This document shows positions 54,644 to 64,000 of a stretch of 64,000 bases of DNA, piece after piece. The translations under genes and the position numbers were made by a program. The notes below the pieces were generated by a model, which made no database searches, was not told the DNA's origin, and worked only from the letters and a program-made list of their open reading frames with translations. The stretch's first letter is position 1. Every line of letters begins with the position of its first letter. The DNA comes from Zygnema cylindricum (Eukaryota; Streptophyta; Zygnematophyceae; Zygnematales; Zygnemataceae): contig JBBHKE010003002.1 of NCBI GenBank assembly GCA_037447655.1, positions 190,802 to 254,801 on the forward strand, in the 5' to 3' direction.

Positions 54644-55774
54644 GATAAACTCGAAGACCTCCATTGGTCCTCAGAATAGGCAACTCCAAAACATCTGAAT
54701 ACTGGGCTTGAGTTAATTTAAACCGAATAATTATTATGACAATGGAACCCGTAACCCGACACCATGAAATAAGAATTTTTGTGTTTCGGTTCCACCACAA
54801 AATTTAAAAGTTAAAATATGATTTTGGATCATATACCCCTGACTTTCCCTTAGAAACCACCCATACTTAGCATTACTCCGTGTGGGCACACCTCATGTTT
54901 GGAAACCTTAAGTGCGCAACAAAAAGAATCACTTAAAATGGTCCTCTAAGTGAGTGTTAATTAAATGGCAAAGTTTGCCTATTTATATAGATGCCCTCTA
55001 GTAGAGAGGCAACTTCCTACCAAAAATATTCTAAGTCCTTAAATCACTCTCTAAGCTCCCTTTTATTGAGGTACGGTCCAATCGTAAGACTATACTGTAG
55101 AATAAAGTACAGATACCGTCGTACTTTTTATACGGTCCATATACGATAGCGCCACAGACTGACATTTGTCACATTTGGAATTATTATCTCGCATTCAAAA
55201 AATCCCCCAATCCTCCTAGATCATGCCACATGTTATCCGGAGCGGCGTTGCCCGAAAAAGCCAAGTCGTCCACTCTGGAATCGCGGCTCGCACCACGGCC
55301 GTTCGATGAAGAACGACATTTAATATTGGTCGTAAAATAAAATGTCGTTTAGTTAATTCCGTGCGGTCCGGAATTCGTGCAGTTTAACCCGTTTCCATGT
55401 ACAATCCGTCCCGTAAGCAGTTAAATGAAATATATTGCGTCGTTCACGTTTATATAATTATCGTACCGTATATGCTCTAGCACTGATCATACACTATAAG
55501 ATAAACTTACCGGCAACAAGATTCTTGACGGATGACATATACCAGGATGAAATCCTGAGTCTGTCAAGACCATTTTGGTACACCTACTACAAACTACAGC
55601 CTTTCTCTCACACTGGGCTGCATTGGCAGCCATGGCTCTAGCTGTCTCTCCAAGCTTCAGTGACTACGACAAGTGTGGGGGTTTGGAGAGTGGAACGAGA
55701 GGGAGGCTGCCTTTGCTGACTTCTTTTTATTAATTTTCCTATATTCAGACCTAGAAAATACATACATTTCAACA
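54644..55774 (-). repeat. 3' LTR of Cop-I (1131 bp)
   Basis: Sense start TGTTGAAATGTATG at 55774 beside the polypurine tract; the sense end lies in Cop-M gag. Confidence 0.88.
55485..55580 (+). other. antisense tRNA-like block in Cop-I 3' LTR
   Basis: TTGACGGAT/GTCTGTCAA arms around T-arm CAGGATGAAATCCTG; followed by CATTTTGG. Confidence 0.55.
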
Positions 55775-56663
55775 CTCCCTTATTTTCTAGTCTACTTTCC
55801 TTTCAACTCCTACCAAATACATTTTTCTTTTTTTATCCTTATTTCTTTTCTTCACATAAATTTTTAAGGAAATAACCTCATATTCAAAAAATTCTGTTAG
55901 ATGAGTTGAAATAAAACATTGCATCTTGTTGATCACACATTTTATTTAGCATCTCATTTTTCATAAATCTGAAAACAAAGATTTTATCCACCTCATTTTT
56001 TTCCATCCACACAAAATACATTTTCCTTCTTGCAATTGAGATAACCAGCCCCATCTCCAATCTGCAGCACACACCCAGATGCTATCCATTTTAGAAGCAC
56101 ACCTTCATAGATGGCATCACTCCCATTAGTGATGTCAAAACCATTACCCCCCAAATTTATCCTTAAATTAAGAGTTCCCACTAAGTTCCTCATAAAATCT
56201 ACATCTTTTGAAATCATAATTTTTCTCCATGATTATTACTCTATTTTCTAAATTTTCCTCACTCTCTCCCATGGAATTCTTTCCACTATCACTTTCTATT
56301 TTTATTCCCAAAGTATATTTCTCCTCCCCTAAACTTTTAATCAAATATTCCTCTTCTCTCTTATCCTTTAGAGCCCCCTTCAGATTTACTTCTCCCCTTT
56401 TCTTCGAATCTATTCAAGTCTCCGTTTCCAACAAGATTTTTGTTTCCAAAAAATCTGTGAAACTATCCTTAATATTTTGAACTCCCTCAAGTTTCTCCTC
56501 TCTCTTTAATTCCCTTATACCTCTAAAAGCACACTGTTGCTTTCGTGGAATTTATGTGTGTTTTTATTTCTTCCCCATATTACCGAGGCGAAGAAGCTCC
56601 AAAATATCTTCATCCTCTTTCTCCTTTTCCCCTTGTTCCTTCTCATCAACATTCCAACTTCTA
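55775..56663 (-). pseudogene. RT/RNase H tail of Cop-I (deletion derivative)
   Basis: Minus strand shows MISKDVDFMRNLVGTLNLRI, LGGNGFDITNGSDAIYEGVL and MLNKMCDQQDAMF, matching Cop-G and Cop-J. Upstream are GVQNIKD-like and IPRKQQCAFRGIRE-like segments that join directly to the gag knuckle, with protease and integrase missing. Confidence 0.8.
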
Positions 56664-56668
56664 ATTTC

Positions 56669-57837
56669 TAAAACTATATGTGCTCCATTGCCTAATGAAA
56701 TCGTAGATCTAAAAGAAACTAATCTAGATAGTGCTGACTTTAAACTGATATAAACCGAAATGATTGACCCCTTAACAATCAAAACCCCATTAAAGCTTCA
56801 CCCATATGAAATAAGACTTTTTGTGTGCTCAGTTCCACCACAAAATACAAAGTTAGAATATGAGTTTTGGACACATTCACCCATTTTGACTTTACCTTAG
56901 AAATGAAGCCACCTTGGCAGGCAAATAATCTGACTGACTACACCTTTTTATAGCGTGGACTCCTTTGAGTTCGCAGCAAAAAGAATCACTGAAATTGGTC
57001 AAGTAAATTGATAGTTATGAATGGTCAAAGATGACATTTTTTACAAGAGCTCTCTCAAAGAGAGGCTGCTACCTACTTAATTTTCTTAAACTCTATCTAC
57101 TGACATACGACACCAATCAAATTACTGTGTCATACAGAAAAGTACATCTGTCAGTGTATTTTCTGTACGGCCATCGTACGACATGGCCAAAATGTCGACA
57201 CATGTCATATCCAGATTTGTTTACGTAATCTCCGGAGTTGCCGCAATCCAACGTTGTCGCGCCACGTGTTACATGATGTGGCGATGATAGTAAAACGCCA
57301 AAAGTACATATTCCATGATCGCGGCAGCAATCATGGCCGTGCGAACAAAACGTGGCAGAACTATAGCGGTTGAAAATATACGCGTTGTATTAGTTTCGCG
57401 TTCGAAAGAAATGCGTGGTATCTGTTTCATATAATACATTAAACCGTACATTTTACAATTCAAAACTGTATCTATGCATCACATATCTATTTCCCGTTAA
57501 ATAAACTAGTCTACTTGTATTAAAATAAATATCTTTCAAACCCATTATATCATACCACTGATCCTAAACTTATAGGTTAAGGCTAACAGGTAAATTGACG
57601 GCCAGCAAGTACCCAGATCAAATCCTGGGATTGTCAAACCTTTTAGGTAACTCTATCAAGATTTGCCTTCCTGTCCTCTTTGGACAGCCTAAGCAGCCAT
57701 GGATCTAACTCCTTAAGTCTTCAGTGACTGCAACAAGTGTGGGGACTTGAGTGAAGAGTTAGAGGCAAGCTGTCATTTTCTCCTCTTTGCCTTTTATTTT
57801 GCAATCTCTAGACCTAGAAAATACTTAAATTTCAACA
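56669..57837 (-). repeat. 3' LTR of Cop-J (1169 bp)
   Basis: Sense start TGTTGAAATTTAAG at 57837; closely matches 59736-60907. Confidence 0.92.
57558..57655 (+). other. antisense tRNA-like block in Cop-J 3' LTR
   Basis: TTAAGGCTAACAGG, TTGAC/GTCAA arms, T-arm CCCAGATCAAATCCTGGG, then CCTTTTAG. Confidence 0.6.
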
Positions 57838-58700
57838 CTCCCCTTATTTTCTAGTCTATTTTAATTTTAACTCCCTTCAAAAACAACAAATACATTTATA
57901 TTTTTTTCCTTTCCTTTTTCATTTTTCCTTCATGTAGCTTCAAGCGAATACCTTTATATTTAATAAAGTGTATTAGATAACCAAAAATAATTTCATCTTG
58001 TCTATCATACATTTTATTTTGCATGCCACTCTTCATAAATCCGGGCAAAGATTTTATCCACCTCCTCCCATTTTCATCCAACCAAAATCCACTTTCCCTT
58101 TTGCATTTCCAACAGTCAGCCCCATCCCCAATTTGCAACAGATACTCAAATGCTAACCGTTTGACAAGCACACCTTCATAGATTGCATCACTCCCATTTG
58201 TGATGTCAAAAACATTACCCCCCAAATTTATCCTTATATTAAGAGTCCCTACTAAGTTCCTCGTAAAATCTACATCTTGTGAACTCATATTTTTATCCAT
58301 GATTCTCACCCTATTTTCTGAACTTTCCTCACTCTCCCCATAGAATTCTTTCCACTATCACTTTCTAATTTTATTCCGAATAAATATTTCTCCTCCCTTA
58401 AACCTTTAATTAAATATTTCTCTTCTCCCCTATCTTTTAAAACCCCGTCTATAATTTATTCTCCCTTTTCCTCGAAATCCGTCAAAGTCTCCCTTTGCGA
58501 CTAGTTTTATGTTTCCAAAATATCAATGAAATTATCCTCAATATTTTGAACTCCCACAAGTATCTCTTCTCTCTTTACTTCCCTTATACCTCCAAAAACA
58601 CACTGTTGCTTACGTGGAATTTCTGTGTGCTTTTCTCTCTTCCCCGTACTACCGATGCGGAGAACCTCCTACATGTCTTCATCCTCTTTCTCCTCTTCCC
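57838..58700 (-). pseudogene. RT/RNase H tail of Cop-J (deletion derivative)
   Basis: Minus strand MDKNMSSQDVDFTRNLVGTL, NLGGNVFDITNGSDAIYEGV and LLQIGDGADCW, then MQNKMYDRQDE. Upstream are GVQNIEDNFIDIL and a YLFGIKLESDSGKN segment that resembles the RT end [15 protein letters not shown]. The frame is broken several times between them. Confidence 0.82.
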
Positions 58701-59735
58701 CTTCTTCCTCCTTATCCACATTCCAACTTTTAATTTCTTCCAAACAAGGGCATTCCTCGATATAATGACCCGGTTCCCTTCAAAAGAAGCTAACCCCTTT
58801 TTTTAAAGCTCCCCTTTCTTTTCCTCTCCCTCTCTTTCCACCGAAGTTCCGATAAGGTTTACCATTGTCTTTCTTTGTCTCATCACGCTTCCGCTTGTAA
58901 CCGCTGTTCCTCTCATCACGCTTCCTCCAATCACCATCAGCTGTAAATGCATTCACCCTGTCACTTCCCCTATGAAGCTCCAAAGTGCTTTCCCTCACAA
59001 GAATTATCCCCATGGTAAAGATCCAAGTCCATGAGGAGCCATCCATTGCCTGCATACGACAAATGATGTTTTCGTACTCATCTGGGAGTTTCACGAGTGT
59101 GTATTAATCGTTCTCTCCTCAAATTCTTCATATCCTGCACTAGCAAGCTCAACATACAACGCAAAAATATCATTGCAAACTCTATCATGTTACCGCCTTT
59201 ATAAGTATAGGCCTCTATTTCACGTCTTACTAACAGCTGCCTCTGAATTGTCTCACTCTTATAAATCTGACTTAGTGTTTCCCAAATTTCGGAAAACTTG
59301 GTTAGATTCAAAAGAGTTATAGTTATAGACTTAGACACATTTCTAAGTATGAGATGTTTTGCCATAGTGTTTTTATACTCCCACATTTAACTATCATTTT
59401 CTTCAATTTTACTTATAACCCTTCTAAGTGGAGCTGTGGCGGAGAGCCTAGCTCCCCTCACCATAGGGGTCCCTTTATCCTACTCCCTCTTTTCCCCTTC
59501 CATGGCAATATTTTTCCCTTCACCCTCTGTTGCATCTGAAATACGGCTGGTTTTCTGGGTAGCCCAAAATGAATCTCCGTAGTTAGTTTCTCCAAAGCCC
59601 GGTGGTGGACACCTCACTTCTCCCGAAACAATTCCCCGTAAGTGCTTTTCGAAAAGCAATCCCTCCATCGTAAACTCCCAATAAGTGAAGTTTATTCCAT
59701 CAAACATAGGCACCCTAGATGGTGGGCCTATAACC
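58701..59735 (-). pseudogene. gag of Cop-J
   Basis: MPMFDGINFTYWEFTMEGLL, HLRGIVSGEVRCPPPGFG, KHLILRNVSKSITITLLNL, YTYKGGNMIEF and MKLPDEYENIICRMQAMDGS, with shifts near 59480, 59386 and 59090. A basic, acid-mixed stretch (DERNSGYKRKRDETKKD) precedes a degraded knuckle near 58745-58800. The overall order matches the gag of full-length elements. Confidence 0.87.
59721..59735 (-). promoter_or_regulatory. primer-binding site of Cop-J
   Basis: Sense GGTTATAGGCCCACC, one mismatch to the tRNA-iMet anticodon-arm complement (G to A in ATG). Confidence 0.68.
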
Positions 59736-60907
59736 TAAAACTCTGTGTGCTCCATTGCCTACAGAAATCGCAAATCCAAAAGAAGCTAATCTAGATAGTG
59801 CCGACTCCAAGTTGATATAAACCCAAATGATTCACCCATTGACAATCAAAACCCCATTAAAGCTTCACCCTTGTGAAATAAGACTTTTTGTGTGCTCAAT
59901 TCCACCAAAGAATGCAAAGTTAGAATATGAGTTTTAGACACATTTACCCACTTTGAATTTCCCTTAGAAATGCAGCCACCCTGGCAGGAAAAAAATCTGA
60001 CCGATTATGCCCTTGTGTAGCTTGGACTCCTATGAGTCTGCTACAAAAAGAATCACTGAAAATGGTCAAGTAAATTGATAGTTATAAATGGTCAAATATG
60101 ACCTTTTGTACAGGAGCTCTCTCAGAGAGAGGCTGCTACCTATTAAATTTTCTTAAACTCTATCTACTGACATACAGCACCAATCAAATTACTGTGGCAT
60201 ACAGAAAAGTACATGTGTCAGTGTACTTTCTGTACGCCTATCGTACAACATGGCCAAAATGTTGACACATGTCATATCCGGATTTGTTTCCGTAATCTCT
60301 GGAGTTGCCGGAATCCAACCTTGTCGCGCCACGTGTTACATGATGTGGCGATGATAGTAAAACGCCAAAAGTACATATTCTATAATCGCGACACCTATCG
60401 TGGTCGTTCGAACAAAACATGACACATCTATAGCGGTTGAAAATATACGCGTTGTATTTGTTTCGCGTTCGAAAAAAATGCGCGGTATCCGTTTCATATA
60501 ATACATTAAACCGTTCATTGTATTATTCAAAATTATATCTATGCATCACGTATCTATTTCCCGTTAAATAAACTAGTCTACTTGTATGAAAATAAATATC
60601 TGTCAAAGCCATTATATCATACCACTGATCCTAAACTTATAGTTTAAGGCTAATGGGTAAATTGACAACCTATAAGTACCCAGATCAAATCCTGGGATTG
60701 TCAAACCTTTTAGGTAACTCTATCAAGATTTGCCTTCCTGTCCTCTTTGGACAGCTTAGGCAGCCATGGATCTAACTCCTCTTCAAGTCTTCAATGACTG
60801 CGACAAGTGTGGGGACTTGTGTGAAGAGTTACAAGCAAGTTGTCAGTGTCTCCTCTTTGCCTTTTATTTTACAATCTTTAGACCTAGAAAATACTTAAAT
60901 TTCAACA
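59736..60907 (-). repeat. 5' LTR of Cop-J (1172 bp)
   Basis: Sense start TGTTGAAATTTAAG at 60907. The LTR end is TTTTA, not TTTCA, so the LTR-encoded Gag head meets a stop here. Confidence 0.92.
60624..60720 (+). other. antisense tRNA-like block in Cop-J 5' LTR
   Basis: TTTAAGGCTAATGGG, TTGAC/GTCAA arms, T-arm CCCAGATCAAATCCTGGG, then CCTTTTAG. Confidence 0.6.
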
Positions 60908-61888
60908 ATTTCTTCCAAACAAAGAAACTCCTCCATATAGTGACCCGGCTCCCTATAAAAGAAGCAAACCCCCTTTTTCAAAGCTCCCATTTCTATTCCT
61001 CTCCCTCTCTTTTTACCAAAGTTTCAATAAAGTTTACCTTTGTCTTTCTTCCTCTCATCACGCTTTCGCTCGTCACCGTTATTCCTCTCATCACGCTTCT
61101 GCCAGTCACCACCAGTTGTTAGTGCATTTCCCCTACGAAGCTCCAAAGTAATTTCCCTCACAAGAATTATCCTTATGGTAGTGCTCCAAGTCCATGAAAA
61201 GCCATATTTCACATACGGATAATGATGTTTTTAGTACTCCTCGAGTTTCATGATTGGTGCTCTTCTCAAATTCTACTTATCCTGCACTAGCAAGCTCAAC
61301 ATATAACGTAGTAATATCATTGCCAAACTCTATCATGCTACCGCCTTTATAAAAATAGGCCTCTATTTGTTGTTTTAGGAACTGCAGCCTTTGTATAGTT
61401 CACTCTTATAAATCTAAATTAGTGTTTCCTATATTTCAAAAGACTTGGTTAGATTTAAAAGAGTGATAGCTATGGACTTAGACACGTATCTAAGTATGAG
61501 ATGTTTTCCTATAGTGTTTTTATATTCCCAAATTTTCTTGTCATTTTCTTCAGTTTTTGGTTCAGTTATTTTCCCCACAAGGTTAACCATAGCTAAGAGT
61601 CTAGCTCCTCTCACCATCAATGTTCCTTTTTCTTTCTCCCCTTTTCCCCCTTTCATGGCAATGTTTTTCCCTTCACCATGCGTTGCATCTCAAATCCGGT
61701 TTGTTTTCTCAGAAGCCCTAGATGAATCTCCGTAGTGAGTTTTGCAAAAGCTCAGTTGCGAACTCATCAGTTGTCCCGAAACAATTCCCCATAAGTGTTT
61801 TTCGAAAAGCAATCTTTCTTTTGTAAACTCCTAATAAGTGAAGTTTGTTCCATCAAACATAGGCACCCTAAATGGTGAGCCCATAAGT
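60908..61888 (-). pseudogene. gag of Cop-I
   Basis: From the PBS: ATGGGCTCACCA coding, then MPMF-like sequence, KHLILRYVSKSIAITLLNL, a basic stretch DERNNGDERKRDERKKDKG and the knuckle at about 60915-60970 next to Cop-J. Several stops and shifts. The LTR-encoded head MEVSESQLMGSPFRVP is open through the PBS. Confidence 0.84.
61874..61888 (-). promoter_or_regulatory. primer-binding site of Cop-I
   Basis: Sense ACTTATGGGCTCACC after the LTR end TCTCA; three mismatches to the anticodon-arm complement, ATG kept. Confidence 0.6.
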
Positions 61889-62256
61889 TGAGACTCTGAG
61901 ACCTCCATTGTTCCTCAGAGTAGGCAACTCACAAGGAGCTTATCTAGATAGTGTCAACTTCAAGTTCATTTAAAACCTAAATTATCGACCCTTTGACAAT
62001 CAAAACCCTATAATAGCTTCAATCTTGTGAAATTAGTTTTTCTGTGTGCTAAGTTCCACCACAAAATGCAAAGTTAGAAAATGACTTTTAAATAACATAC
62101 CCCACTTTGGCTTTCCCTTAGAAATGCAGCCACCATGGCAAGCAAACACTCTGACTGACTACACCTCTGTTTAACTTGGACTCCCTTGAGTGCGCAACAA
62201 AAAGAATCATTGAATAGTCCATTGAGTGGGTGTTAATTAAATGGCAAAGTTTGCCT

Positions 62257-62263
62257 ATTTATA
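62257..62263 (-). promoter_or_regulatory. TATA box of the Cop-I/Cop-L LTR
   Basis: Sense TATAAAT, at the position where other LTRs have TATAAA, preceding the leader hairpin. Confidence 0.5.
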
Positions 62264-62756
62264 CAGATGCTCTCTGGGAGAGAGGCAACTACCTACCAAA
62301 AATATTCTAAGTCCTCAAACCCCTCTCTAAACTCCTTAGTACTGAGGTACGATCGAATCGTAAGAATATAGCGTACAAGAAAGTATAGGTAACGTCGTAA
62401 TTTATGTACGGTCCATGTACGATTTTGCCACAGTGTGACATTTGTCACGTTCGGAATTATTATCTCGTGTTTCGCAAATCCGTTATTCCTTCTGGATCAT
62501 GCCACGTTTCATCCGGAGCGGCGCTGCCCGAAAACGCTAAGTTGTCCACTCCGAAATCTTGGCTCGCACCACGACCGTTCGATGAAGAAAGACATTTAAT
62601 ATTGGTCGTAAAATAAAATGTCGTTTCGTTAATTCCGTGCAATCCGGAATTTGTGCGGTTTAAACCGTTTCCGTGTACAATCCGTCCCGTAAGCAATTAA
62701 ATAAAATATATTTAGTCGTTCATGTTTATATAACTATTGTACCCTATACGCTCTAG

Positions 62757-62855
62757 CACTGATCGTAATCTATAAGATAAACCTACCGCCAACAGGATTA
62801 TTAACGAATGACATATACCAGGATCAAATCTTGAGTCCGTCAATACCATTTTGGT
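62757..62855 (+). other. antisense tRNA-like block in Cop-I/L LTR
   Basis: T-arm-like CAGGATCAAATCTTG with GTCCGTCAA, then CATTTTGG; decayed 5' arm. Confidence 0.52.
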
Positions 62856-63050
62856 ACACCTACTACAAACTACAGCGTGTCTCTCTCATTAAACTGCATG
62901 GGCAGCCATGGCTCTAGCTGTCTCTCCAACCTTCAGTGACTGCGACAAATGTGGGGGTTCAGAGAGTGGAACGAGAGGGAGGCTGCCTTTGGTAACTTCT
63001 TCTTATTAATTTTCCTATATTCAGACCTAGAAAATATATACATTTCAACA

Positions 63051-63393
63051 CTCCCTTTATTTTCTAGTCTACTTTCCTTTCAACTCCTACCAAATACATT
63101 TTTCTTTTTTTATCCTTATTTCTTTTCTTCACATAATTTTTTAAGGAAATAACCTCATATTCATAAAAGTTTGTTAGATGAGTTGAAATAAACATTGCAT
63201 CTTGTTGATCACACATTTTATTTAGCATCTCATTTTTCATAAATCGGAAAAAAAAGATTTTATCCACCTCATCTCTTTTCCATCCACACAAAATCCATTT
63301 TTCTTCTTGCAATTGATACAACCAGCCCCATCTCCAATCTGCAACACACACCAGATGTTATCCTTTTTAGAAGCACACCTTCATAGATGGCAT
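63051..63393 (-). pseudogene. RT/RNase H tail of Cop-L
   Basis: CGWKRDEVDKIFFFRFMKNE and MLNKMCDQQDAMF, almost identical to the Cop-I tail at 55775-56070. Cut at 63394 by another LTR. Confidence 0.82.
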
Positions 63394-63708
63394 TGAAATT
63401 CTATGGGCTCCATTGCCATACAGAATTCGCATATCAAAAGAAGCTAATCTAGATAGTGCCGACTATAAGTTTATATAAACCCAAATGATTAACCCCTTGA
63501 CAATCAGAACCCCATTACAGCATCACCCCTGTGAAATAAGACTTTCTGTGTGCTTAGTTCCACCACAGAATGCAAAGTTAAAATATGAGATTTGGACACA
63601 TTCACCCACTTTGGTGTTCCCTAATAAATGCAGCCACCCAGGCAGGCAAAGACTCTAACCAACTACACCTTTGTGTAGCTTCGACTCCCTTGAGTCCGCA
63701 ACAAAAAC
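63394..63708 (-). repeat. LTR fragment at right end
   Basis: Sense end GGCAATGGAGCCCATAG to TTTCA at 63394. It matches the Cop-G/Cop-J LTR type up to the leader hairpin (GAGTCCGCAACAAAAA), then stops abruptly. Confidence 0.8.
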
Positions 63709-64000
63709 CGTCTGAAACCTCTCGGTATTGGTAGTTGAGTCAACTGGTAAAAGTCACTAATAAAAACAACGCCTGAGTTCCCTCAGCTTCGATGTGTTTC
63801 CACATCAACCAATCTCAGAAACGGACGGACCCACCGACGTAAATAATCCCTTGTGGTTTCACCCACTTACACAGGTTTAGAGTATAAAATTGAAACGTAA
63901 GACACCACCTTGATTCGTGTGTCTTTCAGAATAAAGTGTCCCCACTACGACATTACCCCAAGACTAACAGTTCCCCAATTAGTAAACCCAAATATATTTG
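63709..64000. other. unassigned sequence at right edge
   Basis: Does not match any repeat elsewhere in the window. No convincing reading frame. GTTGAGTCAACTGGTA near 63733 is faintly like a tRNA D-arm, too little to call a SINE. Confidence 0.4.

Larger units (their letters stand above)
56669..60907 (-). mobile_element. Cop-J, complete non-autonomous copia derivative (4.2 kb)
   Basis: LTRs 56669-57837 (1169 bp) and 59736-60907 (1172 bp). Exact duplication ATTTC at 56664-56668 and 60908-60912. Internal 1.9 kb with PBS, gag and a short RT/RNase H tail. Inserted in Cop-I. Confidence 0.94.
54644..63050 (-). mobile_element. Cop-I, non-autonomous copia derivative, split by Cop-J
   Basis: The 3' LTR is 54644-55774, internal parts 55775-56663 and 60908-61888 (about 1.87 kb together), and the 5' LTR 61889-63050. 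That LTR is immediately followed by another polypurine tract and RNase H tail (Cop-L), so it is shared by two tandem units. Confidence 0.88.
61889..63050 (-). repeat. LTR shared by Cop-I (5') and Cop-L (3')
   Basis: 1162 bp. Its sense end faces the Cop-I PBS and its sense start (63050) faces the Cop-L polypurine tract. TATA-like TATAAAT at 62257-62263 on the minus strand. Confidence 0.88.

Noticed and set aside
63709-64000. A SINE or host exon at the right edge
   Set aside because: Only a faint D-arm-like word is present; no B box, splice pattern or reading frame supports a call.

Overview
This window is plant-type (streptophyte) repeat DNA. It is a nested pile of LTR retrotransposons in which I found no host gene. 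The evidence is Ty1/copia and Ty3/gypsy gag-pol remnants almost end to end, 5-bp target duplications, and primer-binding sites matching initiator tRNA-Met. A gypsy element carrying a cytosine DNA methyltransferase domain recalls elements reported from charophyte algae, so a charophyte or early-diverging land plant is possible, but the species cannot be fixed from sequence alone. Almost every open reading frame is broken, so these are mostly dead copies. A 10-N assembly gap lies at 38597-38606.

Layout, with element names used only here. Cop-A (+) enters from the left edge and ends at 2415, inside the 3' LTR of Cop-C (-). Cop-C (2416-14850) is split by the complete element Cop-B (-, 4886-11242). 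Between 14851 and 38395, on the minus strand, lies the oldest layer, gypsy element Gyp-1. It is cut by solo LTR S1 (14967-16013), Cop-D (16075-24252, itself holding solo LTR S2 and a non-autonomous hAT transposon at 23171-23957), Cop-E (+, 24414-30350) and solo LTRs S3 and S4. Read on the minus strand, Gyp-1 gives gag, protease, DNA methyltransferase, RT, RNase H, integrase and a PHD-like finger. Right of the gap come LTR fragment S5, the tail of a chromodomain gypsy element Gyp-2 (+, to 40472) and Cop-G (-). Cop-M (-, 43483 onward) is split by Cop-F (+, 46497-52271), LTR S6, and a tandem of short non-autonomous elements Cop-I and Cop-L, with Cop-J nested inside Cop-I. The last 0.3 kb is unassigned.

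Three features recur. (1) The copia primer-binding site is complementary to the anticodon arm of initiator tRNA-Met, not its 3' end. It starts immediately after the LTR and is read in frame as part of Gag, whose start codon lies inside the LTR. (2) Each long copia LTR carries, on its antisense strand, a tRNA-like block with A-box-like and B-box sequences followed by a T run, resembling a Pol III unit. (3) A shared internally deleted copia derivative (gag plus an RT/RNase H tail) has spread in several copies.
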